Assembly: GCA_005408345.1 (NCBI GenBank)
Contig: SEMN01000089.1
Span: 868,001-932,000 of the forward strand
DNA length: 64,000 bases
Source: Macquaria australasica
Lineage: Eukaryota; Chordata; Actinopteri; Centrarchiformes; Percichthyidae
Reading direction: 5' to 3'
How positions within the stretch are numbered: position 1 is the stretch's first letter; every line of letters starts with the position of its first letter. The notes beneath the pieces were generated by a model. The model did no database searches, was not told the DNA's origin, and was given only the letters and a program-made list of their open reading frames with translations. Shown one piece after another: positions 13,201-24,369 of the stretch. Position numbers and translations under genes: made by a program.

Positions 13201-13801
13201 GTAGATGATAGGCTGGTAATTCACTGAGCCAAGGCACGCACAAGAACACACACTTAAATTGTTATAAGAGCTGGAATCCTTAATGCCAAAACAAACAAAT
13301 TACACATCCCACTACAGCCAACAATGGGGTAGACCTAAAGGAAATGTAACACAGATTTGGCGGAGGGGGCACAGTCACCCACATTTAATGACTCATGTTC
13401 ATTTCGACACTGAGCCCTTCAAGTGACGTGCATTTTATGTCATTTGGTCTGTTGCTGATGGAAAAACTGAAATCTTGTGTGTTCCACTTTATCTGATTGA
13501 CCTAAGTGAAATAACCCAAATGATTGCTTTTGAATGATGATTGCCCCTAAGCACCACCAAATCAACAACACATTTTACCTGCTGCAAACATTGCAGCAAA
13601 GAAAGTTAAACATGTATTTTCATTTCGAACAGTTTGTAAGAAACATTAAAATGAAGTCATATCACGTCTGTTCAGTCTGGCGGAGAATGCTCCTTGCATC
13701 ATCATCACCTGTGAAATCCAGAGAAATCTTGAAAATCCAGATTCTACCAGTTTGTGTCCCTCCTTCCCATCCTCTTTGATTTGCTGAGGGGTATTTGACA
13801 G
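10220..13801. other. Unannotated non-coding stretch
   Basis: No gene recognised. Purine-rich low-complexity sequence runs from about 10365 to 10500, a run of 11 G lies at 10709-10719, and a consensus palindromic CRE (TGACGTCA) lies at 10874-10881. One such 8-mer is expected by chance in a window this size. Confidence 0.5.
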
Positions 13802-13947
13802 CAGGTCGACAGGGTCGGCTTCAGACGTGGTCAGGGTGGCGCAAAGGGTCATGATGATGGCCGTATAGACTTCCCAGCACTCGAGGAGGCAGTGTGGCGC
13901 CACGTTCAAAGTCCTCGCTTGTTGGTGTGGAATGTTTGGCGGGCGAG
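13646..13947. other. Candidate exon region, strand unresolved
   Basis: On the minus strand there is an open frame with a fairly coding-like middle (residues such as CLLECWEVYTAIIMTLCATL and EADPVDLL) and C/G-rich third positions, but it starts at TTG and no good acceptor or donor borders it. On the plus strand 13802-13947 lies between an AG after a pyrimidine-rich tract and a consensus donor GAG|GTGAGT, and one frame stays open for 48 codons. The two readings are mutually exclusive. No family is recognised on either strand, so this may be chance. Confidence 0.2.
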
Positions 13948-14739
13948 GTGAGTCCGTTTGAAGTGTGTGTGTGTTTCACCCGAGTAAAAATAGCCGTTGC
14001 AGTCCAGGTGGGCGTGTCTGTTTGACACCACAGTGGCCTGGGTTATGTGTGCACTGACCAGACATACCAACCTTGCAGCCAGGTGTACCGGCCAGCTCGC
14101 AGGAGGGGATCATGGGAAACAGTTTCGATGCAGATGGCACATCCAGGGCACAGCTACCTGCTGGAGATGCTTATCAGTCTTTCCCACATCTGTTCACATC
14201 ATACAGGGAGCTTTTTATCTTTAGAGAGCAAAGTCAGCCAAATACATAAAATTCAAGTTAGTACCCATGCCTTTTTTGGTCCATTTCTTTTTTAAACATA
14301 TGTTATTTTTTAACTTTTTTTATGGATTACTTCTTACTGTTATAACTTATTTTTGTGATTAATCTTTGATGTAGTATTCTGCTTAGCTTTGTTAACTTAA
14401 TTTAATAATGTACCATGACGAGCTTTGGGCTACATCTGTGCATGAAAGGTTGTATACAAAAGGTTTCTATTGAATTAAATTGTTTGTATTTTATCTATAT
14501 TAATATAGACAATATTTTATTTATATTATCATCATTATTATTACATTTATAAGAAAGAAATTTAATTGTGTGCACATAGCCATATAGTAGTCAACTGTAC
14601 GAGAGGCTGCTGGATGTCGAAAGAAGTTAACTAGAATGCTTTCATAAATTTTTATGTATTTTTTATGTATTATTTATACTTATAGCTACAGTATTTACCT
14701 AATAATTTATATTATGTGTAGTGCATGCACTATATTACC
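13948..14739. other. Unannotated non-coding stretch
   Basis: Becomes very AT-rich after about 14285. No gene or recognised element apart from the tail annotated next. Confidence 0.5.
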
Positions 14740-14960
14740 TCAATGAGGCTTTCAGAACTTTGCACTAATCGGCTGTTTTTGCATTTTTTATCTGCACAAT
14801 TCATGCATATGATCTAAGGGACTGTAAGGTTTTGCCATGTGTATAATGTATATTTGAATTTCATTTAATTTATTTTATCTGTTTGATTCGGTCTGCTAGA
14901 ATATGTAATTTTCCCCTCAGTAAAGTTAAGATCAATAAAATATTATTTTTATCTTATCTC
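14740..14960 (+). mobile_element. LINE-like 3-prime tail remnant
   Basis: AT-rich block containing CTTTGCACTAATC, then AATTTTCCCCTCAG and ATCAATAAAATATTA at the end. This order (TTTGCAC..., AATTTCCCC..., ATCAATAAAGTAT...) resembles the 3-prime UTR and tail of CR1/L2/Rex1-type retrotransposons in teleosts, from memory. No reverse transcriptase sequence is attached, so the copy would be strongly 5-prime truncated. Confidence 0.45.
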
Positions 14961-15538
14961 TAGAGTTAGGAATGACCACAAAGCCTGTGCTCAGGTATGT
15001 AAGGTTGCACACAGGTACTATAAATTTAGAAGGAATCTAACCAATCACTGGGCAGAAGGGAGCAGCGAGGAGCTGATGGGAGCGGAGCGGCAGTGTTAGA
15101 CAAACAGTAGCCTGGTATCCAGGTAACGCCAAATGAAAGCGGTCAACAGGGACTGCGAGGCTCTGCTGTTACAGGATGGTTTCAAGTGGAACCCCTTGTT
15201 GAAGAAGGGTTCATTCCTCACTTGTAGCACACATCATATTCCCACATACTGTATGCATGCACGTCCGCATAAACATGCCCAAACATGTGTGCCGACACAA
15301 ATGCACGTGCGAGCTCTGCTGACACAAACATGCACGTCTCGCTACCACAAAACCGCCCCCAAGTCTGATCTAGGCGCCTCATTGGAAATAAACACTGCAG
15401 GCCGTTCAATTGGCAGATTGAAATTTACCTTGGACGGCAGCTGTTTGAGCGGCGCCAACTTTAGCACTTTGTCATGAGAATCGTCAACATGGCTCAAAAA
15501 GAATACAAGAAGCAGCATTCTCTATCTGCCTCTTTCTT
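14961..15538. other. Unannotated non-coding stretch
   Basis: CA-rich but not an array around 15240-15340. No gene recognised. GTATCC-A-GGTAAC at 15115-15127 resembles an X-box with a 1-bp spacer. Confidence 0.5.
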
Positions 15539-15571
15539 GTGTGTGTGCGTGTGTGTGTGTGTGTGTGTGTG
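15539..15571. repeat. (GT)n microsatellite
   Basis: GT array of 33 bp with one GC interruption. Confidence 0.95.
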
Positions 15572-15727
15572 AGCAGTCGACAGGGCCACTGGTCAATTCA
15601 CAGCAATTTCTGGGAAGGGGTGGACCTGGAGTGTAGGCTCTGTATGTTAGCTACAGGCTAACTCACTGTGCATATAGTATACGCATATACATCTCTATGT
15701 AATATTTGTTAGTAGGATAAATTCATT

Positions 15728-15805
15728 GTTGGTTTTGCCCTCTTCATGGGATTTGTTGATAATGATAACAAGATAAAATAGCACCAGCCTTATCCTTTAA
15801 ACTGT
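15728..15805 (+). repeat. Possible interspersed repeat, copy B
   Basis: Resembles 5311-5385 around the core TTCATGGGATTTGTTGATAA and the later CTTATCCTTT. It directly precedes the repeat remnant at 15868-15975 and could belong to the same longer element. Confidence 0.35.
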
Positions 15806-15867
15806 ACATCTGATAACGTCTGGGGGCAAAACACACTTGTTGATGAGTAGTTTAAACAATACTAAGA

Positions 15868-15975
15868 GTCTACAGCCATGCTAGTGGCTCTGTGAGGCCA
15901 TGGCACAGCGGCGCTTTGAGCTAAATGCTAACGTCAGCATGCTAACAAGCTAACAATGACATTGTCAATCAGTAA
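15868..15975 (+). mobile_element. Teleost interspersed repeat, left part
   Basis: Contains GGCTCTGTGAGGCCATGG, GCGGCGCTTTGAGCTAAATG and CAGCATGCTAACAAGC in the order found in a repeat common in percomorph genomes (recognised from memory). A different, more downstream part of what appears to be the same family lies at 46019-46130 (TAATGTTTACCATGTT, GTGTTAGCATGTAAT). Class not certain. No coding capacity. Confidence 0.6.
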
Positions 15976-16799
15976 CAATGACTACGTGCTAATTACAAGT
16001 TATAATTCAGGACATGGGAACACGAAAGTTTGTAAGATTTCATGGCAAAAAAAGAAAAGAAAAAGAAGGGAATATATAAATATATACTTTCATTGTTGTG
16101 GACTAAATATTCCTACTACTAGTAGTCTTTTCCACTCACTACTAATACTTTAACCCCTCTGATCCAGTCTGCCTGCTTTAGTTAATGCTACTACAACTAT
16201 CAGTATTACACCAGTAAAGCACCATTCAGATTTGAAATATACAATCAGAGTGAAGCCAGCAGTCTAATCCCTATATGTGTGGTCCAGCATTAAATGGGAC
16301 CATGGGAGTTTTAAACATGCAGAAGCACATCACTCACTCGGCTGAACTTTCGGACGGAGTCAACCCAGGATTTACTCTTTGACCTCAGATAATAAAGTGC
16401 TCTGTGCTTTTAGTCCCAGTGCCTAATTATGCTTGGTCATGCGCTATTATGCATGCACACACAGACACAGGCGTAAACACACATACGTGCACAGGCTCAG
16501 AGAGAAAGCACTAAAGGAAGCTTATCACTGTCTGCTAAGTAACTGACATTTCACAGAGCTTCACCTGGTAGAGTGACATCACAGCCGTGCTCTGTGTCCA
16601 CCTGTGTATACAACCCATCTGAGGTCAAAAGGTCAAACAGGGCTTCCTAGCTATACCTCTAAGTACCATGTGGCCCAGTCGCCAAAAAACAGGTTCCAGT
16701 TTGCTTAGGTCAAGGGTTAGAGGTCAAATATCTTGATTACATCATCTTGGACAGATCCTCTCCCACCCCCCAAAACACGTACACACAAAACATTTAGCA

Positions 16800-16813
16800 G
16801 TCGCCATGGTAAC
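16800..16813. promoter_or_regulatory. Consensus RFX X-box
   Basis: GTCGCCATGGTAAC matches the palindromic X-box consensus GTHNYY-AT-RRNAAC at every position. With uniform base frequencies about 0.2 such sites are expected in 64 kb. A near match lies 157 bp downstream. Known RFX sites occur in promoters and enhancers of ciliary and neural genes; no promoter is visible here. Confidence 0.5.
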
Positions 16814-16956
16814 GGTGTGTCCGTGCACACAGCATACAATCGCACATACTTTCCAAGTACCTTGTTAAAGCAGCAGTGCTACCCCATACCACCAGTGCTA
16901 CCACCGTGCACTGTGAAAACAGTGAGGATGGGAAGGGGCCCGTCTCCATGTGAGTC

Positions 16957-16970
16957 TTCGCCATGGCAAC
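16957..16970. promoter_or_regulatory. Near-consensus RFX X-box
   Basis: TTCGCCATGGCAAC differs from the X-box consensus only at its first base. Its value comes from the perfect site 157 bp upstream; alone it is within chance expectation. Confidence 0.35.
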
Positions 16971-19463
16971 GCCAGCGGTCCGCCAAGCATACCAAAACAT
17001 TCTGCCGCGATTCCTGCCACATTCCTCCTGCCAGTCAAGGAGGGGGAGAGATGGAGAAATGACAGAAAGAGGGAAGAGTATGAAATATCTCCACCGCTTC
17101 ATGTTCGATGTGCTTGGGCTTACGGATTGAAAATGCTGCAGTTTCACAGATTTTACAGATTTTTTTGCAATACAGGAATTTATTATTCATCCTATAAAAT
17201 GTTTGTTTATACATCTGGCCAGCAGGGTTGGGGTGAGGGTTAAAAATGGCTTCTTCATTACCTCTACCTAAATAATATAAAACTACATTCACACTGTCAA
17301 GGATGTACATCACATGCAAACAAACAAACAAAAGAAAGTTCTGTGAGAAGATGCAACTTCAACCAAATGAAAAAAAGTAGTTCCTTGAAAAATCGCCTCT
17401 GCTATTGAGACGTTTGAATAGATGACGATTGGATGACTCTGAATTGAATCTTGTGTTAAAGTACATATGTATTATTAATATCATAAATGTTTCCGAAACA
17501 AAGGAGCTGATGGGGAGCAGGAATTTGAACGGATTGGGAGAATGACAGTTTATTAAGGGTTGTAGAAAATGTACTCTTCTTTTTGACATGTTCTCTCCAA
17601 CTCAAATCTTATGTCTTTTACCACTGAGAATAATAAAGTTGGATTTTTCGTTCATTTACTTTGAACCATTCTGCATGGGCAGATCAATCTGAATTGGCTT
17701 CTTTAATTATTGCTTGTTTGATCTGTTTCTGTTGAATCTGCCTGAGACAAAATGTATAAATAAGTCAAGTCTCTAACTACATCTGCAAATGCATCCCTGT
17801 CTATGATAATAGTGTTAAACCCAAAGACCTGTCTGCTACTTCTTCAAATGCTGAGAACTTTTCTCCTGCATGAATTAATCTTGAGATGTTTAAAACTGTA
17901 ATGTCAGCAAAATCATAGGGCTGTTTGGTGAATTCAAAGCACCTCCAAAAACTAAATCCAGTGTGTATCCCTTAATCCACACCCCAAAAGCCTCAATCCA
18001 AAAACCTTGATCCAAGATCTTCCCCCTAATCCTCATCTCCTGAGCACCTTCCCACCTTCATACCTAAAACCTGAAACCCCTCCCTTCCTACCTCAAGGTC
18101 ATTTTTCAGCCTGTGATGAAAGCATGTCCTGTCACAGAAGAGTTGAAAGGTCACGGTGTCGCAGCCCAGGGGTCAGAAGCTGCTGGGAAATGGGATGGGC
18201 AGACCGCTGTCGGACATCTTGGTGCTTCTACTCTTCGCACATTCCTCCCGTGCCACTTCCTGTCCATCATGATAGAATGTGGTAGATGGAAATGTGGAGA
18301 AGGGAGGTGCTGCTCCCTTCGTGGCAACGCGGGTAAGCGAATGTCAAAACACTGAAGCGCTGGATGCCACATTTTGCCTGCGGACTTTCAACTGGGGCAT
18401 TGTGTGAAATTCACATAAGCAGTCATTGTCTGTCAGTGCTTTCTTTTAAATGAAATAATGCTCTTATCATGTAGTCAACCTTTACTTCGTGATGGCTCAG
18501 CACTCTCACGACATTGTCCAATCACATTGCAGTTCTCTATAGCGTAGTCTGAGGCAAATGTACGCCAAAATGAAGTCTTTCAGAAGTTGAGGCACACATG
18601 GAAGTTGTTTTATAGTCACATTTTCCATACTGTCCAATAAAACACTACAGATCCACCTTTTCCTCTCCCGATACTGATTCTTTGTCCCACACAAAACACA
18701 CTTATCATTGTTTTACCACCTTGATGCTTCACTTTTCCTAATTGTATGATAATTGCTAATAAACATGATTTTGAATTATACCTCTGCCAGCTGTAAAACA
18801 TGGATACGATGTATGTTCATATGCTCTACATCTGTGATTGGAGTTGACAGGACTGCCCCTCCCAGTTCCCAAATAAGTCAATTTGGATTTTTGTTTTTTT
18901 GGAGTTTAAAAACATTTTTTTTCACTAGAGGTCAACATGAAATATTTCCTCATTTGGTGTAATCACTTTATGGACATTTCTGTATATTGTCACCTTCATC
19001 AGAAGTGCAGTTTGTGGCAAAGGGAAGGATTATGATCTCAATACTTTTCTGCATATTGAGTTTTAAGAGCTAGGATGCATTTGTTTATAGATTGTGTTTC
19101 TATAGTTCTGCTTTGCTAACGTCCCTTGCAGAAGGTCATTGTTCTGACATATAGTCCAATGTGTGTGCAACCCTTTTTTCTAAAGAACCTTTGAGCTTGA
19201 ACTTCTCCAAATCTCCCTGAGCTTGATGGAAGTCTGGCTACATGAGATTATTATTTTGCCTGCACAACCGCACCAGCTCCATTTGCTACTCCCTGGTCGC
19301 TGCTCATTAAGCAGACAGACTGTCAGGAAAATCTAGCAGGGCCCTAACAAAGTCAAGGTAAGGCCTTTGATTCCCCCTGGAGTCATCCGTGCTTTAAATG
19401 TGTGCACTTATGCTGCTGCAGTCGGGCACCGGCGTCCACTAATGCTGTATTTTTTTTTTCCAG

Positions 19464-19559
19464 GTGGAAATCTCCTGTTGATGAGGGACTAGAGGAGCTC
19501 AGAAAGACAAGGAGGAAGAGGGCTCCTTTGAGCGGCAGGAGACGAGTCGGGAGGAGATG
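19464..19559 (+). other. Weak exon candidate after strong acceptor
   Basis: A tract of ten or more T followed by CCAG gives a good acceptor at 19463. The following sequence is open in one frame for about 30 codons, rich in Arg, Lys and Glu, and stops at a TGA near 19560. The region is purine-rich low complexity, which by itself yields charged open frames. No domain is recognised and no donor is needed if it were terminal. Confidence 0.12.
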
Positions 19560-20373
19560 AAAGGAGGAGCGAGAAAGAAAGAGGGGCCACACGTTCATCA
19601 GTCTCAGCCTCCGTGATCACAGGGCCCCGCGGCAAAACCCCCGAACAATGGCCCCTGTGTGCGCGCGTATGTGTATCATTTCAGATAAGGCGGCCTACTC
19701 TCCGTCTCTTCTCCGTTTCTCCTCGCCTCCTCTCCCTTCTCATGCCCCCTTGTTGCTGCTCCCTCTTTCCTCCTCCTCTGTTCTCTTTGTCTCCCGTGCT
19801 CGGAGGCCTCTCCCGAGATGAAAGGGAGAGGAGATAAGGGCAGGTAAGAGAGTGCAGGAAGGGAAAAACAGAAGAGAGGAAAGTGATAAGCAGAGAAACA
19901 ATGAGGGCTTTGATAGCATGTGAGCTACTGTGTGCATGTATATATTTGGGCATATAACTGTGCCTATATGCCCTGCGGAGATGTGTATAATCTTATATTT
20001 TGTAAGCAGAACCCTTTAACTTTTAGGAATGATGAACTGATAGGTGAAGGAGAGGTGAAGATATAAAAAAGTGACTTCCTGTTGACCCCTCATTTTACCC
20101 CTATTAGCCTCTTTTCCCTCTTTTTTATTAGCACTCACTCATCCTTTCAAGCCAGCGTTGCTCTGTTAGCCAGTCATTACCTTGCACAAGAAGAATCCCG
20201 CTAACACACACAGACATTAACTCACCTGTTTCTCCCATTTGGGGCTCCGCAGCCTTTTAGCTGCCCTGGCCTTCCTCTCCTGTCCCTGCTGGGTGTGGTT
20301 TTCCAATCTGTCCTGCTTTAGTCATTACAGCCTCACCCACCCAAAGTCAGACCAAGCATCCACCTGCCACCAC
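19560..20373. other. Low-complexity non-coding stretch
   Basis: Purine-rich sequence near 19490-19590, then pyrimidine-rich sequence at about 19690-19795 followed by purine-rich sequence at 19815-19905, so the strand asymmetry flips within 200 bp. No gene recognised. Confidence 0.5.
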
Positions 20374-20391
20374 TGTGCGTGCGTGTGTGTG

Positions 20392-20424
<33 letters not shown>
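20374..20424. repeat. Imperfect (GT)n microsatellite
   Basis: GT array of about 51 bp with GC interruptions in its first half. Confidence 0.95.
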
Positions 20425-20758
20425 AGAATATGCCCGACTTTCCCAGAAGGGTCATTAAAATTTTATCTCATTCGAATATGAGTGAGAAGGAGCGAGCGTG
20501 GGTGTTTGCATGTATGTGTATAAGAGGAAGAATGCATGGGATTCGCAAAGCTGCAGCTGCTCGCCAAAAGTTTGAAAAAGGAAAAAATAAAAAATAAAAA
20601 AATAAAGAAGATTTGGAATCAAACAAAACAAACAGGAGGAAGCTTGTCACAAAAGCATTTCCTCGACCAATGCTTCAATTTCAATCCACGTGATGATGTG
20701 TACATCCCAAAGATGAATCTGGCTTGTATGAGAAGACAATGGCATCTCTATTGCATTA

Positions 20759-20763
20759 GTGTG

Positions 20764-20830
<67 letters not shown>
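20759..20830. repeat. Long (GT)n microsatellite
   Basis: GT array of about 72 bp with a single TT interruption near 20778. Confidence 0.97.
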
Positions 20831-20833
<3 letters not shown>

Positions 20834-21979
20834 AGCTGGGATACGCACTGCTAGACATTCCTGAGGATATGGAGGGAGAGAAGCCTCAGGGTTAAAGCTG
20901 ACTCTGGGAGATGATGAGGGTGTACAGATATTTGCGGATAAAAAATAAAGTGAAATGAGTGCTGATATGTGGAGACATATGTAACATTATGGCTCATGAA
21001 TAGCTTTTTCTTTAATACAAACTGCAAACACCCACTACTTTGATCTGTAAACATCTCTACTCTGGCTTTCTTTATTGTGCTAAACTTTGACTTCCATGAT
21101 AGAGAGTTAAGAGGAGAGAAACACACATCAGAGTGAGAGGTGAAAGCAAAGTAAAGCAAGGCCTCTGGACAAAATCTTCAGTACTGGCTGCCCTACTTTC
21201 AGGCAGCAAGCTCCTTTTTGCCTCCTGGTGTTTGCTCACCTGCACAGTAGTGTCCATACCCCTCAGATACAGAAGGACTCTGCAGTTCCTCCACTGGCCT
21301 GCAGGAGGCAGCTTGAGCAAAGAGATGCTGCATGTAGCTGCAGGTTAATGTTTGGTGGATGTTCAGCAGGTGGAGCTCTCTGCCTGGAGGTTTGTCTGCA
21401 GTGTGGCTGAAGGAAAGGAAATGTAGGTTTATATTAGGTGAGGGGATCAAGCCATGGTGTGAGGTGAGGTGTGAGCAGTGTTAGGTGGTACATAAACATC
21501 TAAACCTATGTTTTTAGGACGTTCCCAGTATGTGGAGGCCACACACAGCTGCATAAGGGAATACAATTTACAGTGCATACAACGCAGCAGGCGCCAAACA
21601 AGCCTGTTATGAGTCAACCTAATGATTTGAGCCAGTACTAAGCAGCTCCAGTTGCCAGTAAAGTGACATTGCAATCAAGAAGGCTGTTTCAACTAAGAAA
21701 ACAAGGAAATGCTGTGTTTGATTCATACACCTGATCAGGTGCTTTGCAACTCTGCAAAGGCCATAACGAAACTCACTTCATAGGACTTTTTTGAGCATTT
21801 AAACGTTGCTCCACTGCCAAAAATAGTTTTCATGCTGACCCTATTGTATTTAGAAGCAACAGTTTTATGGACTGTCAGAGGGAGAGCTGCTTCTACTACA
21901 ATTATAAATTAAACTCTTAATCTAACTTAATTGCACCCTAAAGTTTTCCTATAAGTTGCTTAAGTGCCCTTTTTCTTGT

Positions 21980-21995
21980 CCCCCCCCCCCCCCCC
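21980..21995. repeat. Poly-C run (16)
   Basis: Homopolymer of 16 C after a T-rich stretch. G-rich on the complement. Long C/G homopolymers are unusual and also prone to sequencing length error. Confidence 0.95.
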
Positions 21996-23155
21996 TTTTC
22001 TGTCATTCTTATCATATCTATCATTCCTGGTCCTTCTCAGCCTGACTGTTGCTAACTCTCAGACCTTCCATCCTCCCAAAGCCAGAGAGGCTTCCTGTGT
22101 GAACTCCTCTGCTCTTATTGGAGCCTCTTCCTCTCCTCCTATCTGCTGAGATGTCTGCTTTTGCTCTGAACTTGACTTTCTGGAAGCTCTGCACTCCTAA
22201 AGGGTCATCCCAAAAAACCTTCCAGCTGCATGTGGCTGTTTCTAAGTGCCATCATTTTCTCCATTTGATGCAGATTCAACCAAAGAAGTCAGAAGGTCAA
22301 ATGGAACCTAATGCACTGCCTTGAAAGTGTCCTTAAAAGTTGCAAATTACATATTATTTGTCTTTCCGGCAAGTAATGTGTTTGTTTAGTAACAATTAGA
22401 CTACATAACCAATAAACACACAAAGCACCCATCTGTTTCTGTCCTGGTGTGACCCACTGTTTGAGTCACATGAGGACATCTTGGCAGACGGTCCCATTTC
22501 CAGCCCAGTTTCTTATGTTTCTTCTTACAGACATAAATTCTCATGTGGCAAACACAAACACTGCAATGCACGAACACTGCATTCACCAATCCCTCGCTGA
22601 CTGCTCACAACGTGCACAGGCGGATGTTTGTCTTTTAAAATGGGTTCAACTTTAAATAAAGCCAAAAAAATGATTCCTCCAGCTACATTGATGCATAATG
22701 CAACTGAATGTAATCAGCAATATCATGCACTTATTTCACTGTTGGCCAGTTCGAAATCTTTAAAAGTGAAAGGCCAAGAAGACAAACTGGTGGCAAAAGC
22801 TACATCTTTATGCATCTTGTTTATTCATTTTATGCACTTTTATCACATGAAAGGTTGGTCCCTCCCTTGTGCATCTGGCAAGCCACACTTTCTTAGACGT
22901 ACGTCACATGAAGTACTGTGTAAATATGGTTAAATGGGTGATTAAGCCTGCAGATGAGCGTAGCATCAGACAAAGCTAACAAGCTACCCACAAAATAGAT
23001 CCTCCAGGATCTGCTGACAGCTACGCAACGTGAAGGGGATGCGGTTTGTGAGACATACAGGCTCTTAATGTGATTTATTTGAAGAATGAATGGGTTCATT
23101 GAGTTGCTTTTGCATCATGATTAATGACTAACAAAACTGTTGTCTTGGACTTAGG

Positions 23156-23220
23156 GACAGAGGAGGAGAAGAAAAGAAGAAGAGGAAGATTAAAAGGAAG
23201 AAGGAGAGGAAGTGAAGAAA
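23156..23220 (+). repeat. Polypurine tract
   Basis: Almost pure A and G (GGAGGAGAAG, AAGAAGAGG units) over about 65 bp with very few pyrimidines. Low complexity. Confidence 0.85.
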
Positions 23221-24279
23221 TATATTTGGGGCACCAACAAGGGTTCTTAATGTCTTTGTTGAGTCATGCAAACAGAAGAGAAAGAGAGGTTTAATCTCTC
23301 ATTTGAACTCATTGGACTTCCTGTGACCGTTGCCTCACTGGCCTACTAACAGACTTACACTCTGCGGACTTTGGTGTGCATTTTCCACTCTTTTGCGTAC
23401 CAGTGCACACCAGCTACAACAGAGCAGGATACAATTAGCATGCAGTATTGTCAGTATACAAATGCAAACTGCGTGCTGATACCAAATATTTCACTGAAGC
23501 TTGATCCTTTTTGTGGTATTCCTGCCAAATTAAACAGTCTTCAGAGGTGAGTGACAGGAGCAAGCAACACCTAACAACACTGTATTTTCCCCCCTGGCAC
23601 GCTCAACTGATGGTTCATGCAGATGTCTTAGCTGTTGTGTGACACCACTGTTCAAAAATAGCTTGCACAGGGTTAACTGACAGATGTTTACCACATGTTA
23701 TCCAAGAGAAAAAGGAGGTCTTTCCATGACTGGCCTGTAGGGGGAGCTCTTAACATACTGTCACATAAAAAAACAATAACGGAGGAAAACGGGGAAGAAA
23801 GAAAGGAGGAAAGAAAGAAGGATCTTACATTATGTACACTTCCTTTGGTCCTTAATCTTTGACCTCACAAATCATTCACAATACATCATCTAATATTGTT
23901 AACCACTGCCTCATCTTGGTCACAGCAGCCCATAGAGAAAGTCTCATAGTATCACTTTTTGTTTCTTGCCTACAATGGCCCAAAGAGTCATGAAAGCTCA
24001 TCATTGTGCTTTGTGATGACTGTCAAGAGACGCCACTCCACTGAGCACACCACTCCGGCCTTCAGCATAATGCCGTGTCTCATAATCGTCTCACAGTTCA
24101 TCACGGTGACGTACCCTCGAAATATTGGAGCGGCCCGCTGTAGTGATGTAAGGAGCCAAACTGACAACCATGCCTCAGTAAGTCATGCAACCGTCTCCCG
24201 TGTGACAGCCGGCTCTGGGTGTCCATTATCTATTCGGGGACCGGGTGACGACAGTGTCTCTCCCTCTTTCCCCTCCCAG

Positions 24280-24369
24280 GGGACCAGTGACATAATGGGA
24301 ATCCCCGCCATGCCAAGGCAGGATCACCCAAAAGCTGACATCAGGGAGCAGAGGGAGGGAGGAGGATGA
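24280..24369 (+). other. Weak exon candidate after strong acceptor
   Basis: CTCTCCCTCTTTCCCCTCCCAG is a near-ideal polypyrimidine tract and acceptor ending at 24279. One frame then stays open for 29 codons to a TGA (short motif seen: SDIMGIPAMPRQD). No known domain and no downstream poly(A) context I can confirm. It could equally be chance pyrimidine-rich DNA. Confidence 0.15.

Larger units (their letters stand above)
15976..19463. other. Mostly unique non-coding stretch
   Basis: No gene recognised. Homeobox-like AT cores occur around 16420-16455 (CCTAATTATGC, GCTATTATGCATGC). Two RFX X-box matches at 16800 and 16957 are annotated separately. The rest has no element I can name. Confidence 0.5.
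20831..24279. other. Mostly unique non-coding stretch
   Basis: No gene recognised. Contains a run of 16 C at 21980-21995 and a purine-rich tract at 23156-23220. GTAGGGGGAGC near 23747 resembles part of a CTCF core but misses key positions. Confidence 0.5.

Noticed and set aside
23741..23760. CTCF-like GTAGGGGGAGC
   Set aside because: Two core positions differ from the CTCF consensus and the flanks do not help.
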